Counted from the first letter of the stretch, positions 27,272 through 37,812 are shown. The stretch is DNA of 59,794 nucleotides from CAIMMJ01 sp037131955 (GCA_037131955.1 JBAXQC010000008.1:1-59794); one strand, 5' to 3'. The notes: generated by a model not told the origin, from the sequence alone. Numbers and translations: made by a program.

Positions 27272-30200
27272 GTGCGGAATTTTACTTTTTTTTGTTTAGT
27301 TTTTATCACATGCTTAGCTAGCACTTTTGCTCAAACACCTCAGCAAATTGCCGTTCAAATAACTGCTACAGTTATGGACGTGCCTCCCCGAATCACATTA
27401 AATTGGTCTTCATTGCCAACAATTACTCAATACCAAATTTTTAGAAAACTAAAATCTGAAAATTCTTGGGGTTCAGTCATTACAAGCATTCCCGGCACTT
27501 CCGTTCAATACATTGATAATAATGTTCAGCAAAATATTTCGTATGAATATAAAATAGTTGGCTCAAGAACAAATGGAGTTAATGCTGTTGGCTATATAAA
27601 TGCCGGTATAAAATTAAGTGAAACTGCTAATAGAGGAAAGTTATTTTTGTTAATAGACAATAGATTTCAGAATAGTTTAGCCCCAGAAATAGCCAGATTA
27701 GAGAAGGATTTGGAAGGTGAAGGATGGATAATTATTAAAAATTATTATCCTATAAATGCAAGCGTTACTGATATAAAAAATTTTATAACTCAAAATTATT
27801 TCCAAGATCCACAAAACACTAAAGCGGTTTTCTTACTTGGACATATACCAGTTCCTTACAGCGGAAACATTTATCCCGATGGACATTCTGACCACGAAGG
27901 AGCTTGGCCTGCGGATGTTTTTTATGGTGACATGGATGGAACTTGGACCGATTTATTTGTAAATTTAAATGTTGCTTCTAGCAGCAGAAACCACAATGTT
28001 CCGGGTGATGGCAAATTTGACCAATGGAGTATTCCTACTGATATTGAATTACAAGTGGGAAGGGTAGATTTGTATGGACTCTCGGCATTTTCTCAAAGTG
28101 AAGAAACACTCCTTAGAAATTATTTAAACAAAGACCACAATTATAGAATAAAGCAGTTTGCTCCTATTAAAAGAGCTTTAATTGATGATAATTTTGGATA
28201 CTTTGGAGGAGAAGCATTTTCTGCCTCAGCAATGAGAAACTTTGCTGGCTTGGTTGGAACATCAAATATCGCATACACCGATTATATAAGTTCAATGCAA
28301 AGTGGAAGCTATTTATGGTCCTATGGTTGCGGAGGTGGAACATATACAAGTGCTAACGGAATAGGATCCACGAACGACTTTCGCAATGTAACTCTTCAGG
28401 GAGTTTTTTCTGGATTATTTGGTAGCTATTTTGGCGACTGGGACGTTTCTAATGCCTTATTAAAATCTACAATTGCAAATGGCAATGTTCTAAGTACTGT
28501 TTGGAGTGGCCGACCAAATTGGGTTTTTCACCACATGGCTCTCGGCGAAAATATTGGATACAGCGCTAGAATCACACAAAATAATAATGGGCTATATGCC
28601 TCCAACTATGGTGCAAGATTTATTCATTTGGCACTATTAGGAGACCCCACTTTAAAAAATGATGTTGTTTCTCCAGTTTCAAATGTTATAGCTTCAAAAA
28701 ATGGTAACAATTGTATTATAACTTGGGTTCCATCCTCAGATAATGTTATTGGATACAATATCTACAGCAAAAATCAAGAAAATACTACTTACGCTAAACT
28801 TAATTCAAGCCCAATTACACTAAATAATTTTACTGATAGCTGTTTAATTTATCCAGGAATTTATTCTTATATGGTTAGAGCAGTAAAGCTAGAAACTACT
28901 GCAAGCGGAACTTATTATAATTTAAGCACCGGAATAATAGATACAGCCGCAAATAGCCAAAATCTTTTAATTGATGCTGACTTTTCTTTTAACGTAAGTA
29001 ATAATACCGTTAGTTTTATTGGTTTGATAAATAATGCCACAAATTTTTTATGGGATTTTGATAATGGGTTAAATTCAACGAATATAAATCCAGTTGTAAA
29101 TTTTAATGATGGCCTTTACAATGTAAAGTTGATTGTTGAAAAATCATGTAATAGTGATACAATTCAAAAAATGGTGGGAGTTGGTAATTTATTTCCTGCA
29201 CAACCGGGTAACTTTATTTCTTATACAGATAGCATTTGTGCCGCAACTAACAACGTAATTTTTTCAGTACCCAGCGTAGCAAACGTAAACTATAGTTGGA
29301 GTTTTAGTGGAAGTGGTGCAACAATAAATGGTTCTGGAAATTCTATTTCAATAAATTTTTCAGCTAATGCAAGTTCTGGTAATTTAAGTGTTACACCCAG
29401 CAACTTTTATGGCACTGGATTATCCAGAGAATTGCAAATTTATATAAAGCCAGTTCCAAATGTTACAATCTCAGGTGAGAATTCTATTTGTAGCGGTGCT
29501 TCTACAAATTTAATTGCAAACGGTGCATCTACTTATTTATGGCAAGGAGGATCTACTGAAAATTATATAACCGTTTCTCCAAGCGCAACTACAAGTTATA
29601 ATGTTATTGGAACAAGCTCTAACGGATGTTCAAAAGCAAGTTCAGTTTCTTTAAATGTTACTTCAACTCCAGCTTTACCCAGCATAAGTATCTTGTCTGG
29701 TAGCAATCCTTTTTGTTTTGGAAGTTCTGTTACTTTAAGATCTAGCTCACTAAATGGAAATTTGTGGAGCAATGGAGTCACAACCAGAGACGTTACTCTT
29801 GATTCTACAAATACCTTAACTTTGCAAGTAATTGTAAATGGTTGTAGTTCTCTCGTAAATACAATAACCGTTACAGAAAAACCTAGTATAGTTTCAGAGA
29901 TAAATGGTTTAACAAATACATGCGAAGGAAATACAACATTAACAGCAACATCAAACTTAAATTATCCAGCCTCAATTTCCTATAAATGGACTTATCCAAA
30001 CAATTCTATACAATTTGGAATTACTCAAAATGTAAGCTTATCTGGTGTATATCTTTTGCAAGTTATACCTTCTGATTTATGTCCACCACAATCTAGTTCG
30101 GTTACAGTTAGTGTTTCAAGTGCAGTTAATGCCCAAATAAATGTATCCGGAGATACTATTTTATGCCAAGGAGAAAGCGTTGTTTTAACTGCTCCAAGTG

Positions 30201-32458
30201 GAGGATCTTATTTGTGGAATAATGGGAGCAATTTGCAGTCAATAACAGTTACCCAAAGCGGAAATTATAGTGTTGTTATACTGTCTGGGAACTGTGCAGG
30301 AGCATCAAATACTGTTTCAATACAAGTTAATCCTATTCTTAACCCTACTCTTACAATTGCTACTCCAAACCCGGTGGTTTGCAATATAGATATTGTTTCT
30401 TTTAATTCATTTACAACTTTTTCAAATCTAAATCCAATTTACCAGTGGAAGAAAAATAATGTAAATGTTGGTAGTAATTCTTCTGAGTATATTGATAGTC
30501 TATTTTTGAATTCAGATGTAATAAGTTGTGAGGCAATTTTTTCTCAAGGGTGTTTGTCAAATTATTCTGCAATTTCTAATAATCTTAGTTTAGTTGTAGA
30601 GAACTGCGGAACCAATTGGATTGGAGGTGTAGATAATAATTGGAGCAACAATTTAAATTGGTCAACACTGGAAGTTCCAAGTTCAAATACTTCGGTAAGA
30701 ATACCTAATGGTGTTCTAAATTTGCCTGAATTAACAGATGTTTCCTTTTGTAACAACTTAAATATTTTAAATGGAATGAGTTTGTTTCTAAACGACAAAA
30801 GATTGGTGGTATCTGGACAAATTCTAGGAAATGGTAATTTTGTTGGATCAAATTTATCTGAACTTGAAATTTTAGGAACATTAAACTCGGGGTCATTAAA
30901 TTTTTCTCAATCTTCAGAGCTTTCCAGATCTTTAGGAAAGTTAATATTAGACTGCGAAAATGTATCTCTAAGGTCAGAGCTTGATTTGCATGATGAATTA
31001 GAAATAAGAAAAGGGATTTTTGCAACAAATAATCATTTAAATTTAAAATCTACTTCAGAGAAAACCTCAAGAATCGCTGTTGTACAAAATTTATCTCAAT
31101 CTGCAATTTTAGGAAGAGTTAAAGTAGAAAAGTTTGTCCAAGGAGGGTACACAGGTTGGGTTGGATTAGGTAATCCTGTTAATTCGGACAGTATTATTAA
31201 TTGGATGGATGATTTTGCAACTTCTGGATTCACGGGTTCAACTGGTTATGCAAATGGATTTATTTCGGTATTTTGGTACAACGAAACTGTTAATGGCCCC
31301 TCAAAGTTTGGTTACGTGCCTCCAATTGATGCTTTTGAAAGAATTAGATTAGGAAGAGGATACATGGTTTTTTTTGGTGATGGGCTGCCATATACTAATG
31401 ATATTGTTTACGATGCTACGGGACCAGTTCATGTTGGAGACTTCAACTTTGATATAAATTATACAAGTTCTCTTCCGCAAAATTTAGGAAATGATGACGG
31501 ATGGAATTTAATTTCTAACCCATATTGTTCAAATATAGATTGGGATAGTCCTTTTTGGATTAACAGTGGAATATTAAACTCTATTTATATTTATGATCCA
31601 GACCAAAAACAATACACTACCTATATTTCTGAGGGACAAATAGGAATTAATGGAGGTACTAACCTAATTTCGAGTAATCAGGCATTTTGGGTTAAAGCAA
31701 AAAGTAGTGGGGCCTATTTAGTTGCTTCAGAAGAAGTAAAAACATCCCAGACGGTTAATTTTTTCAGAAACACAATTAATCAAAATACCATAAAAGTAAA
31801 ACTACAAAATAACCAATCTAGAGACGAAACAATTATTGCAATGAACGAGTATGCAACAAATGAGTTGGACGATAATTATGATGCATTAAAATTGTTTAGT
31901 CCGGTATACGGAATACATAATATTTCTACAAAACTCGGTAGTTCCAGATTGGCAATAAACTCTGTGAATTTATTTGATTTGCCAGCGGAAATTCCATTAG
32001 AACTTAAAGTTAGTTTGCCTGGATTTTACGATTTAAAATTTGAAAATGTTTTTACACCTCTGTTATTAAGAGACAATTATACATTGGAAATTACTCAAAT
32101 AAATAGCGACACTACATTTAATCTTTTCATTCATGATACTATTCTTTTTTTGAATAAATATTCCATACTTTTTCAAGATATCGTAACAAATACAAATTCA
32201 TCTTTTACAAATAAAAAGTTAGATTTGTTCCCAAATCCTTCTAACAGTTGTCTTAACTTTACTCTCACTGGAGCAACTGAAATTAATAGATTTGAGATTG
32301 TTGATTTATTTGGAAGATTAAAAATGAATAAACAAATACCTTTATCAACAAAGAATAATTTTTCAATAGAAACAGAACTAAAACCGGGTATTTATTTTGT
32401 AAAATATTACAGTTTAGATAATTGTGTAGAAACAAAAAAATGGGTCGTTCAATACTAA
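27272..32458 (+). CDS. Very large T9SS-exported protein with C25-like region
   Basis: A secreted, multidomain protein of about 1,728 residues (from GTG 27272; a TTG at 27263 is possible, and TAACTTTA at 27249 may be a -7 box). Order: signal peptide ending STFAQ; fibronectin-like domain about 30-110; a gingipain/C25-like region about 123-460 with GHIPVPYSGN, GAWPADVFYGDMDG, WSYGCGGGTY, FGSYFGDWD, HHMALGENIGY and LLGDPTLKN; another fibronectin-like and a PKD-like domain. Repeated Ig-like modules of the form C-G-S...YLW..GS follow (for example at 29470 and 30150), then a long beta region. A type A T9SS sorting domain ends it (LFPNPSNSCLNF to KKWVVQY). At the two C25 catalytic positions the residues are Cys for His and Ser for Cys. 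Exported to the surface or outside, it may act as an adhesin, but function is unknown. Confidence 0.85.
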   Translation: MRNFTFFCLVFITCLASTFAQTPQQIAVQITATVMDVPPRITLNWSSLPTITQYQIFRKLKSENSWGSVITSIPGTSVQYIDNNVQQNISYEYKIVGSRTNGVNAVGYINAGIKLSETANRGKLFLLIDNRFQNSLAPEIARLEKDLEGEGWIIIKNYYPINASVTDIKNFITQNYFQDPQNTKAVFLLGHIPVPYSGNIYPDGHSDHEGAWPADVFYGDMDGTWTDLFVNLNVASSSRNHNVPGDGKFDQWSIPTDIELQVGRVDLYGLSAFSQSEETLLRNYLNKDHNYRIKQFAPIKRALIDDNFGYFGGEAFSASAMRNFAGLVGTSNIAYTDYISSMQSGSYLWSYGCGGGTYTSANGIGSTNDFRNVTLQGVFSGLFGSYFGDWDVSNALLKSTIANGNVLSTVWSGRPNWVFHHMALGENIGYSARITQNNNGLYASNYGARFIHLALLGDPTLKNDVVSPVSNVIASKNGNNCIITWVPSSDNVIGYNIYSKNQENTTYAKLNSSPITLNNFTDSCLIYPGIYSYMVRAVKLETTASGTYYNLSTGIIDTAANSQNLLIDADFSFNVSNNTVSFIGLINNATNFLWDFDNGLNSTNINPVVNFNDGLYNVKLIVEKSCNSDTIQKMVGVGNLFPAQPGNFISYTDSICAATNNVIFSVPSVANVNYSWSFSGSGATINGSGNSISINFSANASSGNLSVTPSNFYGTGLSRELQIYIKPVPNVTISGENSICSGASTNLIANGASTYLWQGGSTENYITVSPSATTSYNVIGTSSNGCSKASSVSLNVTSTPALPSISILSGSNPFCFGSSVTLRSSSLNGNLWSNGVTTRDVTLDSTNTLTLQVIVNGCSSLVNTITVTEKPSIVSEINGLTNTCEGNTTLTATSNLNYPASISYKWTYPNNSIQFGITQNVSLSGVYLLQVIPSDLCPPQSSSVTVSVSSAVNAQINVSGDTILCQGESVVLTAPSGGSYLWNNGSNLQSITVTQSGNYSVVILSGNCAGASNTVSIQVNPILNPTLTIATPNPVVCNIDIVSFNSFTTFSNLNPIYQWKKNNVNVGSNSSEYIDSLFLNSDVISCEAIFSQGCLSNYSAISNNLSLVVENCGTNWIGGVDNNWSNNLNWSTLEVPSSNTSVRIPNGVLNLPELTDVSFCNNLNILNGMSLFLNDKRLVVSGQILGNGNFVGSNLSELEILGTLNSGSLNFSQSSELSRSLGKLILDCENVSLRSELDLHDELEIRKGIFATNNHLNLKSTSEKTSRIAVVQNLSQSAILGRVKVEKFVQGGYTGWVGLGNPVNSDSIINWMDDFATSGFTGSTGYANGFISVFWYNETVNGPSKFGYVPPIDAFERIRLGRGYMVFFGDGLPYTNDIVYDATGPVHVGDFNFDINYTSSLPQNLGNDDGWNLISNPYCSNIDWDSPFWINSGILNSIYIYDPDQKQYTTYISEGQIGINGGTNLISSNQAFWVKAKSSGAYLVASEEVKTSQTVNFFRNTINQNTIKVKLQNNQSRDETIIAMNEYATNELDDNYDALKLFSPVYGIHNISTKLGSSRLAINSVNLFDLPAEIPLELKVSLPGFYDLKFENVFTPLLLRDNYTLEITQINSDTTFNLFIHDTILFLNKYSILFQDIVTNTNSSFTNKKLDLFPNPSNSCLNFTLTGATEINRFEIVDLFGRLKMNKQIPLSTKNNFSIETELKPGIYFVKYYSLDNCVETKKWVVQY

Positions 32459-32486
32459 AACCTAAAAGTTATGTTATAAATATTTT

Positions 32487-32494
32487 TACATTTG
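32487..32494 (+). promoter_or_regulatory. Candidate -7 promoter element for the 32.5-kb gene
   Basis: TACATTTG matches TAnnTTTG and ends 21 bases before ATG 32516, supporting that start over a TTG at 32492 inside the box. Confidence 0.5.
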
Positions 32495-32515
32495 TTTCCA
32501 TTAAGAATTTTTACA

Positions 32516-33520
32516 ATGAAATTCAAATTTATTAGTCTATTATTTTTTATTACTAGTTGGGCATTTTCCAAAACAATAATTGTCAATAATCTTGCAGAAG
32601 AAAATCTAGAATTATTCCAATTTAAAGATTTAGCAAAAGCATATAAAAATTCTCAAGCCAAAGACACCATCTTGTTTATTGGAAGCAACAACATTTATGA
32701 CGATAAAAATATGTATTGCGCCCCCGCTGAACCACTTTACATTTCAAAAGATTTAATATTTGTTGGACCAGGATTTTTACCACAAAATAACAATAAGCAA
32801 GTTGCAAGGTTAGGAGGTGTTTTATTGGGTTCCGGCTCTTCTGGCTCTCAATTTTTGGGGCTAGTTATTGATAAAATAAGCTTCATTACTACACAAAATA
32901 TTTTCGATTACAAATTTGATGGATGTTACATTAAAGAAATAGACTTTGTTGGGATTGGCAAAAGTAAAATTGGCGATATGTTATTCATAAAATGCTTTGT
33001 ATCGGGTAAAATAAATTTCGCAAAGCTTGGAATGCAAATCACCGGTGTTGTCTTTAGAAATAGTATTTTACACAATGTGAGCTTTGAAAATTCAGGAAAA
33101 AATGCGAAACAAGTTTATCTGTTAAATAACAATATAATATCAGGAATTCCATTTGTAAAATTTGAAAATGCAATAATTGCAAACAATCTTTTTTATAAGG
33201 TAGATTTTAAAGGTGCAACAACTTCTACTTTTAATAACAACATTACTTTTAATTGTAAGGATGGGGGACTTATTCCATATGGCAACAACTTAGGCAAAAA
33301 TAATCTTTGTGATCTTAATCCTCAGATAGAAAAACTAGAAGAATTTAATGGCAATTCAATTCTAGAGATTTGTAGTTTTAATTGGAGCATGAAAGAAAAT
33401 TCTCCAGCTACAAAAGCAGGAACAGATTTTACTGATATTGGAATAACAGGAGGAATTTTTCCTGCCTACGAATTTTATACCAACAAAATATTTTCTGGTG
33501 AACCTAAGCTAAAAAAATAG
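32516..33520 (+). CDS. Exported protein of unknown function, beta-helix-like
   Basis: A 334-residue protein with signal peptide (FISLLFFITSWAFSKT) and no T9SS sorting domain, so it is likely periplasmic or outer-membrane linked. The mature part is rich in Asn, Ile, Phe and short beta strands (KAKDTILFIG-like N terminus, then AIIANNLFYKV and STFNNNITFNC), and ends with SPATKAGTDFTDIGITGG. Such a pattern resembles right-handed beta-helix proteins (polysaccharide lyase or choice-of-anchor types), but no catalytic motif is clear. It follows the giant T9SS gene by 57 bases but has its own -7 box. Confidence 0.72.
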   Translation: MKFKFISLLFFITSWAFSKTIIVNNLAEENLELFQFKDLAKAYKNSQAKDTILFIGSNNIYDDKNMYCAPAEPLYISKDLIFVGPGFLPQNNNKQVARLGGVLLGSGSSGSQFLGLVIDKISFITTQNIFDYKFDGCYIKEIDFVGIGKSKIGDMLFIKCFVSGKINFAKLGMQITGVVFRNSILHNVSFENSGKNAKQVYLLNNNIISGIPFVKFENAIIANNLFYKVDFKGATTSTFNNNITFNCKDGGLIPYGNNLGKNNLCDLNPQIEKLEEFNGNSILEICSFNWSMKENSPATKAGTDFTDIGITGGIFPAYEFYTNKIFSGEPKLKK

Positions 33521-33530
33521 AACTTATTAC

Positions 33531-34778
33531 TTAGCTTTTTTCTTCCCAAATAATTGCTAAGTGCAAGATTGTTTGAACTGATTTTTCCATATCCTGTATA
33601 GAAACCCATTCATGTTTGCTATGAAAAGCATGTTCTCCTGCAAAAATATTTGGGCAAGGTAAACCCATAAATGAAAGTCTGCTTCCGTCTGTTCCTCCTC
33701 TTATGCTGCTAAGTTTTGCATCCAGTCCTACTCTTTCAATTGCTTGTTTCGCATATTCTACAACTTGTGGGTAATTGTCTAAAATTTCTTTCATGTTTCT
33801 GTATTGTTCAATAACCTCAACAGAAAAAGTTGAATGAGGAAATTGAAGCATCACATTTTCAGCAATTGTTTTTATTACATTTTCATGTTGTGCTAGTTTT
33901 GAAGAATCAAAATCTCTGATGATAAATGAAATTTTTGCTTCTTCAATTCCTCCAGTAATAGAAACAGGATGTACGAAACCTTCTTTGTTTTCTGTACTCT
34001 CGGGCGACAAAAAATCTTTTGGCAAGCTAGAAATAATTTGTGATGCAATTTTTATTGCACTTTCCATTTTGTTTTTTGCAAAGCCAGGATGAGTGCTCAC
34101 TCCATTTATTTTTAAGTGCAATGCATTGGCCGAAAACGTTTCATTTTCTAAGGTTCCTAATGATTCACCATCCATAGTATAGGCAAATGTTGCACCTAAT
34201 TTTTTTAAATCTACATGCTCCACACCTCTTCCAACTTCCTCGTCGGGAGTGAATAAAATTTTGATTGTACCGTGTTTTATTTCAGGATTATTTACCAATT
34301 GATAAGCTGCATCCATAATTTCTGCAACACCAGCTTTGTTATCGGCTCCAAGCAAAGTTGTTCCATCGGCAGTAATAATATCATTCCCAATTTGATTTAA
34401 TAAATCGGGGTGATTTTTGGGAGAAATAATTTGAGTGTTATCTTCTGGCAAAATTATATCTTGCCCATTGTAATTTGTGTGCACAATTGGTTTTACATTC
34501 TCTCCACTGCAATCAGGAGAAGTGTCCATGTGCGAACAAAAACAAATTACCGGAACATCTTTGTTCGAATTAGATGGGATTGTTGCATATACATAACCAT
34601 AAACATCCAATTCGCAATCAATACCCATATCAGTAAGTTCGCTTACTAATATTTTTGCAAGATTTTTTTGTTTTTCAGTTGATGGAAAAGTTGTAGAATT
34701 AGGATCTGATTGTGTGTCTACTTTTACATAGTTTAAAAATCTTTCGGCAACTGTGTGTTTAAGATTATCTAATTTCAT
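33531..34778 (-). CDS. pepT: Peptidase T (tripeptide aminopeptidase)
   Basis: Dizinc M20B aminopeptidase that removes the N-terminal residue from tripeptides in the cytoplasm. Metal and catalytic motifs are visible: CFCSHMDTSPD (His, Asp), TTLLGADNKAGVAEIM (Asp), FTPDEEVGRGVEH (Glu-Glu pair), TMDGESLG (Asp) and GEHAFHSKHEW (His). Length 415 is normal. It begins three bases after the M13 peptidase and is probably the last gene of a minus-strand rimK-M13-pepT unit. Confidence 0.95.
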   Translation of the reverse strand: MKLDNLKHTVAERFLNYVKVDTQSDPNSTTFPSTEKQKNLAKILVSELTDMGIDCELDVYGYVYATIPSNSNKDVPVICFCSHMDTSPDCSGENVKPIVHTNYNGQDIILPEDNTQIISPKNHPDLLNQIGNDIITADGTTLLGADNKAGVAEIMDAAYQLVNNPEIKHGTIKILFTPDEEVGRGVEHVDLKKLGATFAYTMDGESLGTLENETFSANALHLKINGVSTHPGFAKNKMESAIKIASQIISSLPKDFLSPESTENKEGFVHPVSITGGIEEAKISFIIRDFDSSKLAQHENVIKTIAENVMLQFPHSTFSVEVIEQYRNMKEILDNYPQVVEYAKQAIERVGLDAKLSSIRGGTDGSRLSFMGLPCPNIFAGEHAFHSKHEWVSIQDMEKSVQTILHLAIIWEEKS

Positions 34779-34781
34779 TTT

Positions 34782-36827
34782 TTACCAAATTTTTACTCTA
34801 ATTTTTTCATCTCGGTACATTTTATTTTCAGGCTTCACATCAAATGCCCTGTAAAATTCGGGCATATTGCTCATAGGACCATTAATTCTAAACATCGCAG
34901 GTGAATGAACATCGGTCATTATTTGTTTTGCTAAATTTTCAGGTCTTCTTTGTACCATCCAACCGTAAGCAAATCCTAAGAAATATTCCTGATCGGGAGT
35001 AAAACCACATTCGCCTTTATCTGCCTTTCCGGCGGTGGTTTTTTTAAATGCTTCGTATCCCATTATGCAACCGCCTAAATCAGCTATGTTTTCGCCAAGT
35101 GTGGCGGCACCATTTACATGCAAGCTATCTAATACAGTATATCCATTGTATTGCTCAATAAGAAGCTTAGTTTTAGCTGTAAATTTTTCCCTGTCTTCTT
35201 TTGTCCACCAATTATTAAGATTTCCTTTTTCATCAAACTGACTGCCTTGATCGTCAAATCCATGGGTAATTTCGTGTCCAAAAGTTCCACCACCAATTAT
35301 TCCATAAAGCACAGCATCAGGAGGCATTCCTTGGTAACCGGGAACAATAATGTTGCAGCCTGGTATTACAAATTCATTTAAGGTAGGATCGTAATATGCA
35401 TTATAGGTTTGAGGAGTCATGTTCCACTCGGTTCTATCAACAGGTTTACCAAATTTTTTTGTCATGTCTTCAAACGCCCACACATTGGCGTTAATAACAT
35501 TTAAACAATAGCTTTTTCTTGAAACTTCTAGTTTAGAATAGTCCTTCCATTTGTCAGGATAGCCAAGTTTCATGTTTATTGTAGATAATTTTACCAAGGC
35601 TTTTTTCTTTGTTTCTTCACTCATCCAATCCAAAGCCAATAAATGTTCTTTAAATACTGCAATAATATTGTCACCAATTTCTTTGAATTTTTCTTTGGTG
35701 TTTACAGGCAAGTAATCTTTAACATATTCTTGACCTATCAATTCGCCCAATGATTTATTAGTTTGTTCAACAGCTTGTTTCCATCTTGGCTTTTGTGTTT
35801 TTGTGCCCGATAAAACTGTTTCGTAAAAGTAGAAATCTTGATCCTTTATTTTTTTATTTAAAAATTCGGCATAGCTTCCGATCAAATGAAATTTTAAATA
35901 ATTTTTTATTTCGTCAATAGATGAGTTTTTTAAAATGGCATTAAACCCTATTATAAACTCGGGTTGACCAACAATAATAGAGTCGACGTTAGTTAAATTT
36001 ATTCCAGACAAAAATGTTTTCCAATCAAAATTGGGTGTGCTTTTTTGCAAAGCATCAAAAGACATTTTGTTGTAATTTTTATATGGATCTCTGAGGTTTT
36101 CGAGCTTTCTTGAAACGTTAGCAAGTTTCTCTTCAATCGAATAAATATTTTGTGAGCTTTTTAATGAATCCTTTTCATTTGGGAAACTAAACGACATAAA
36201 ACGAAGCAAATGATTTTTATACTTATCGCGAATACTTTTTGTCCTTGAATCAGTCCCAAAATAGTATTCTCTATCGGGTAAGCCAATTCCTCCTTGGTAA
36301 ACAGACACTGAGTTTAAACTGCTATTTTTTTCATCTCTGCCAACATAAATTCCAAAAAATGGCCCTGTTGCTATTCTTGTTAATGAAGCTAACAATCCTG
36401 CGATTTCTTCTTTTTTAGAAAGTTTATCAATCTCATTTATATACTTATCCAGTGATGATAATCCATCCTTTTCGATGTTCAGGGTATCAGATGCTGAATA
36501 AAAAAAGTCACCAATTTTTTGTGTGTTGCTTCCAACAGCAGCTGAGTTTTCTTTAGCTGCTTTTTCGCATATTATTCTCACCACATTATTTACGCTATCT
36601 TTTACAGCCAGAAAAATACCATTAGTAGTTTCCGATTCAGGAATAGGGTTTCTTTTAAACCAGCCTCCGTTGGCATAATTAAAAAAATCATCGGCCGCAT
36701 TTATTGTTGTATCTCTATTACTAACTAGTGGAGAAATAAAACTAATTTTTTGTTCCTCCTTGTTGCCTTTACAAGAGATAATAAGCGTGCTTACTAAAAT
36801 ACTTAATGTTAAATTTTTTACTTTCAT
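34782..36827 (-). CDS. M13-family metallopeptidase lipoprotein
   Basis: Neprilysin/PepO-type zinc endopeptidase, 681 residues. The N terminus is a lipoprotein signal (LSILVSTLIISCKGNK, Cys 19 or so), so it should sit in the periplasm or outer membrane. N-terminal M13 domain starts DDFFNYANGGWFKRNPIPE. The zinc site is FGHEITHGFDDQGSQFD plus downstream ENIADLGG. A C-terminal SNMPEFYRAFDVK and VKIW end match the family. It lies between rimK and pepT with gaps of 11 and 3 bases, so peptide turnover genes are coupled here. Confidence 0.95.
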   Translation of the reverse strand: MKVKNLTLSILVSTLIISCKGNKEEQKISFISPLVSNRDTTINAADDFFNYANGGWFKRNPIPESETTNGIFLAVKDSVNNVVRIICEKAAKENSAAVGSNTQKIGDFFYSASDTLNIEKDGLSSLDKYINEIDKLSKKEEIAGLLASLTRIATGPFFGIYVGRDEKNSSLNSVSVYQGGIGLPDREYYFGTDSRTKSIRDKYKNHLLRFMSFSFPNEKDSLKSSQNIYSIEEKLANVSRKLENLRDPYKNYNKMSFDALQKSTPNFDWKTFLSGINLTNVDSIIVGQPEFIIGFNAILKNSSIDEIKNYLKFHLIGSYAEFLNKKIKDQDFYFYETVLSGTKTQKPRWKQAVEQTNKSLGELIGQEYVKDYLPVNTKEKFKEIGDNIIAVFKEHLLALDWMSEETKKKALVKLSTINMKLGYPDKWKDYSKLEVSRKSYCLNVINANVWAFEDMTKKFGKPVDRTEWNMTPQTYNAYYDPTLNEFVIPGCNIIVPGYQGMPPDAVLYGIIGGGTFGHEITHGFDDQGSQFDEKGNLNNWWTKEDREKFTAKTKLLIEQYNGYTVLDSLHVNGAATLGENIADLGGCIMGYEAFKKTTAGKADKGECGFTPDQEYFLGFAYGWMVQRRPENLAKQIMTDVHSPAMFRINGPMSNMPEFYRAFDVKPENKMYRDEKIRVKIW

Positions 36828-36838
36828 TTAGTTTATAT

Positions 36839-37720
36839 TTAATCTACAAATTCATTTCTTTCTACGTACTCTATTATTTTACCCGCAATATCAACTTTTG
36901 TTGCAGCTTCTATTCCCTCTAAACCGGGAGATGAGTTTACTTCCATTACTAACGGGCCTCTGCTACTTTGCAACATGTCTACACCAGCAATGGCCAAGCC
37001 AAGTTTTTTTGCAGATTTAAGTGCAGTTAATTTTTCTTCTTTGCTAAGTTCTATCAATTCTGCTTTTCCACCTCTGTGCAAATTACTTCTAAATTCACCC
37101 GGTGCACCTTGGCGTTTCATTGCACCAACAATTTGTCCGTCTACAACAAAGGCTCTAATGTCAGCTCCACCTGCTTCTTTGATAAATTCTTGAACTAAAA
37201 TATTTGCATCTAATTCTAAAAATGCTTCAATCACTGATTTGGCAGATTTAAATGTTTCAGCAAGTATAACACCAATGCCTTGCGTTCCTTCTAATAATTT
37301 AACTACAACCGGAACTCCACCAACTTGTTCTATAACATTCTCTATGTTTTTGGGTTCCGACGCAAATGCAGTTTTTGGCATACCTATTCCTGCACGAGAT
37401 AACAATTGTAACGATCTAAGTTTATCTCTAGACCTAACAAGTGCTTGAGATTCTACTGCAGTAAATATTTTCATCATTTCAAATTGCCTTACAACTGCTG
37501 CTCCATAAAAAGTAACTGATGCACCAATTCTGGGGATTACTGCTCCAACATCTTTTATTTCTTGTCCTTTATAAAAAATATGAGGTCTGTTTTTTTCAAT
37601 TACTAACACACACTTTTGATGATCTAAAACCATCATTTCATGTCCTCTTTGTTTGCCTGCCTCAATTAATCTTTTAGTAGAATATAAATTTATATTTCTA
37701 GATAGTATGGCAATTTTCAT
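36839..37720 (-). CDS. rimK: RimK-type ATP-grasp ligase (ribosomal protein S6 glutamate ligase)
   Basis: Adds Glu residues to the C terminus of ribosomal protein S6 in well-studied bacteria. Visible ATP-grasp features are PVVVKLLEGTQGIGV (P-loop-like), ILVQEFIKEAGGADIRAFVV and VDMLQSSRGPLVMEVNSSPG (metal site with Glu and Asn). Length 293 is normal. A retropepsin-like RimK-associated protein, often next to rimK in other genomes, is instead about 16 kb away at 53.5 kb. It is the first gene of the rimK-M13-pepT unit. Confidence 0.93.
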   Translation of the reverse strand: MKIAILSRNINLYSTKRLIEAGKQRGHEMMVLDHQKCVLVIEKNRPHIFYKGQEIKDVGAVIPRIGASVTFYGAAVVRQFEMMKIFTAVESQALVRSRDKLRSLQLLSRAGIGMPKTAFASEPKNIENVIEQVGGVPVVVKLLEGTQGIGVILAETFKSAKSVIEAFLELDANILVQEFIKEAGGADIRAFVVDGQIVGAMKRQGAPGEFRSNLHRGGKAELIELSKEEKLTALKSAKKLGLAIAGVDMLQSSRGPLVMEVNSSPGLEGIEAATKVDIAGKIIEYVERNEFVD

Positions 37721-37812
37721 AGAAAAATTTAAGTTTAAAATTTCTTTAAATATAATCAGAGTTTTAAAACGAATATCAAATATGTAAAATTAATTATACA
37801 TAGTTTATTTAT

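Noticed and set aside
29470..30330. Repeated modules in the giant protein as DNA repeats
   Set aside because: The similarity is at protein level (C-G-S, YLW, GS patterns) and the DNA copies are diverged, so they are ordinary Ig-like domains rather than a repeat array.
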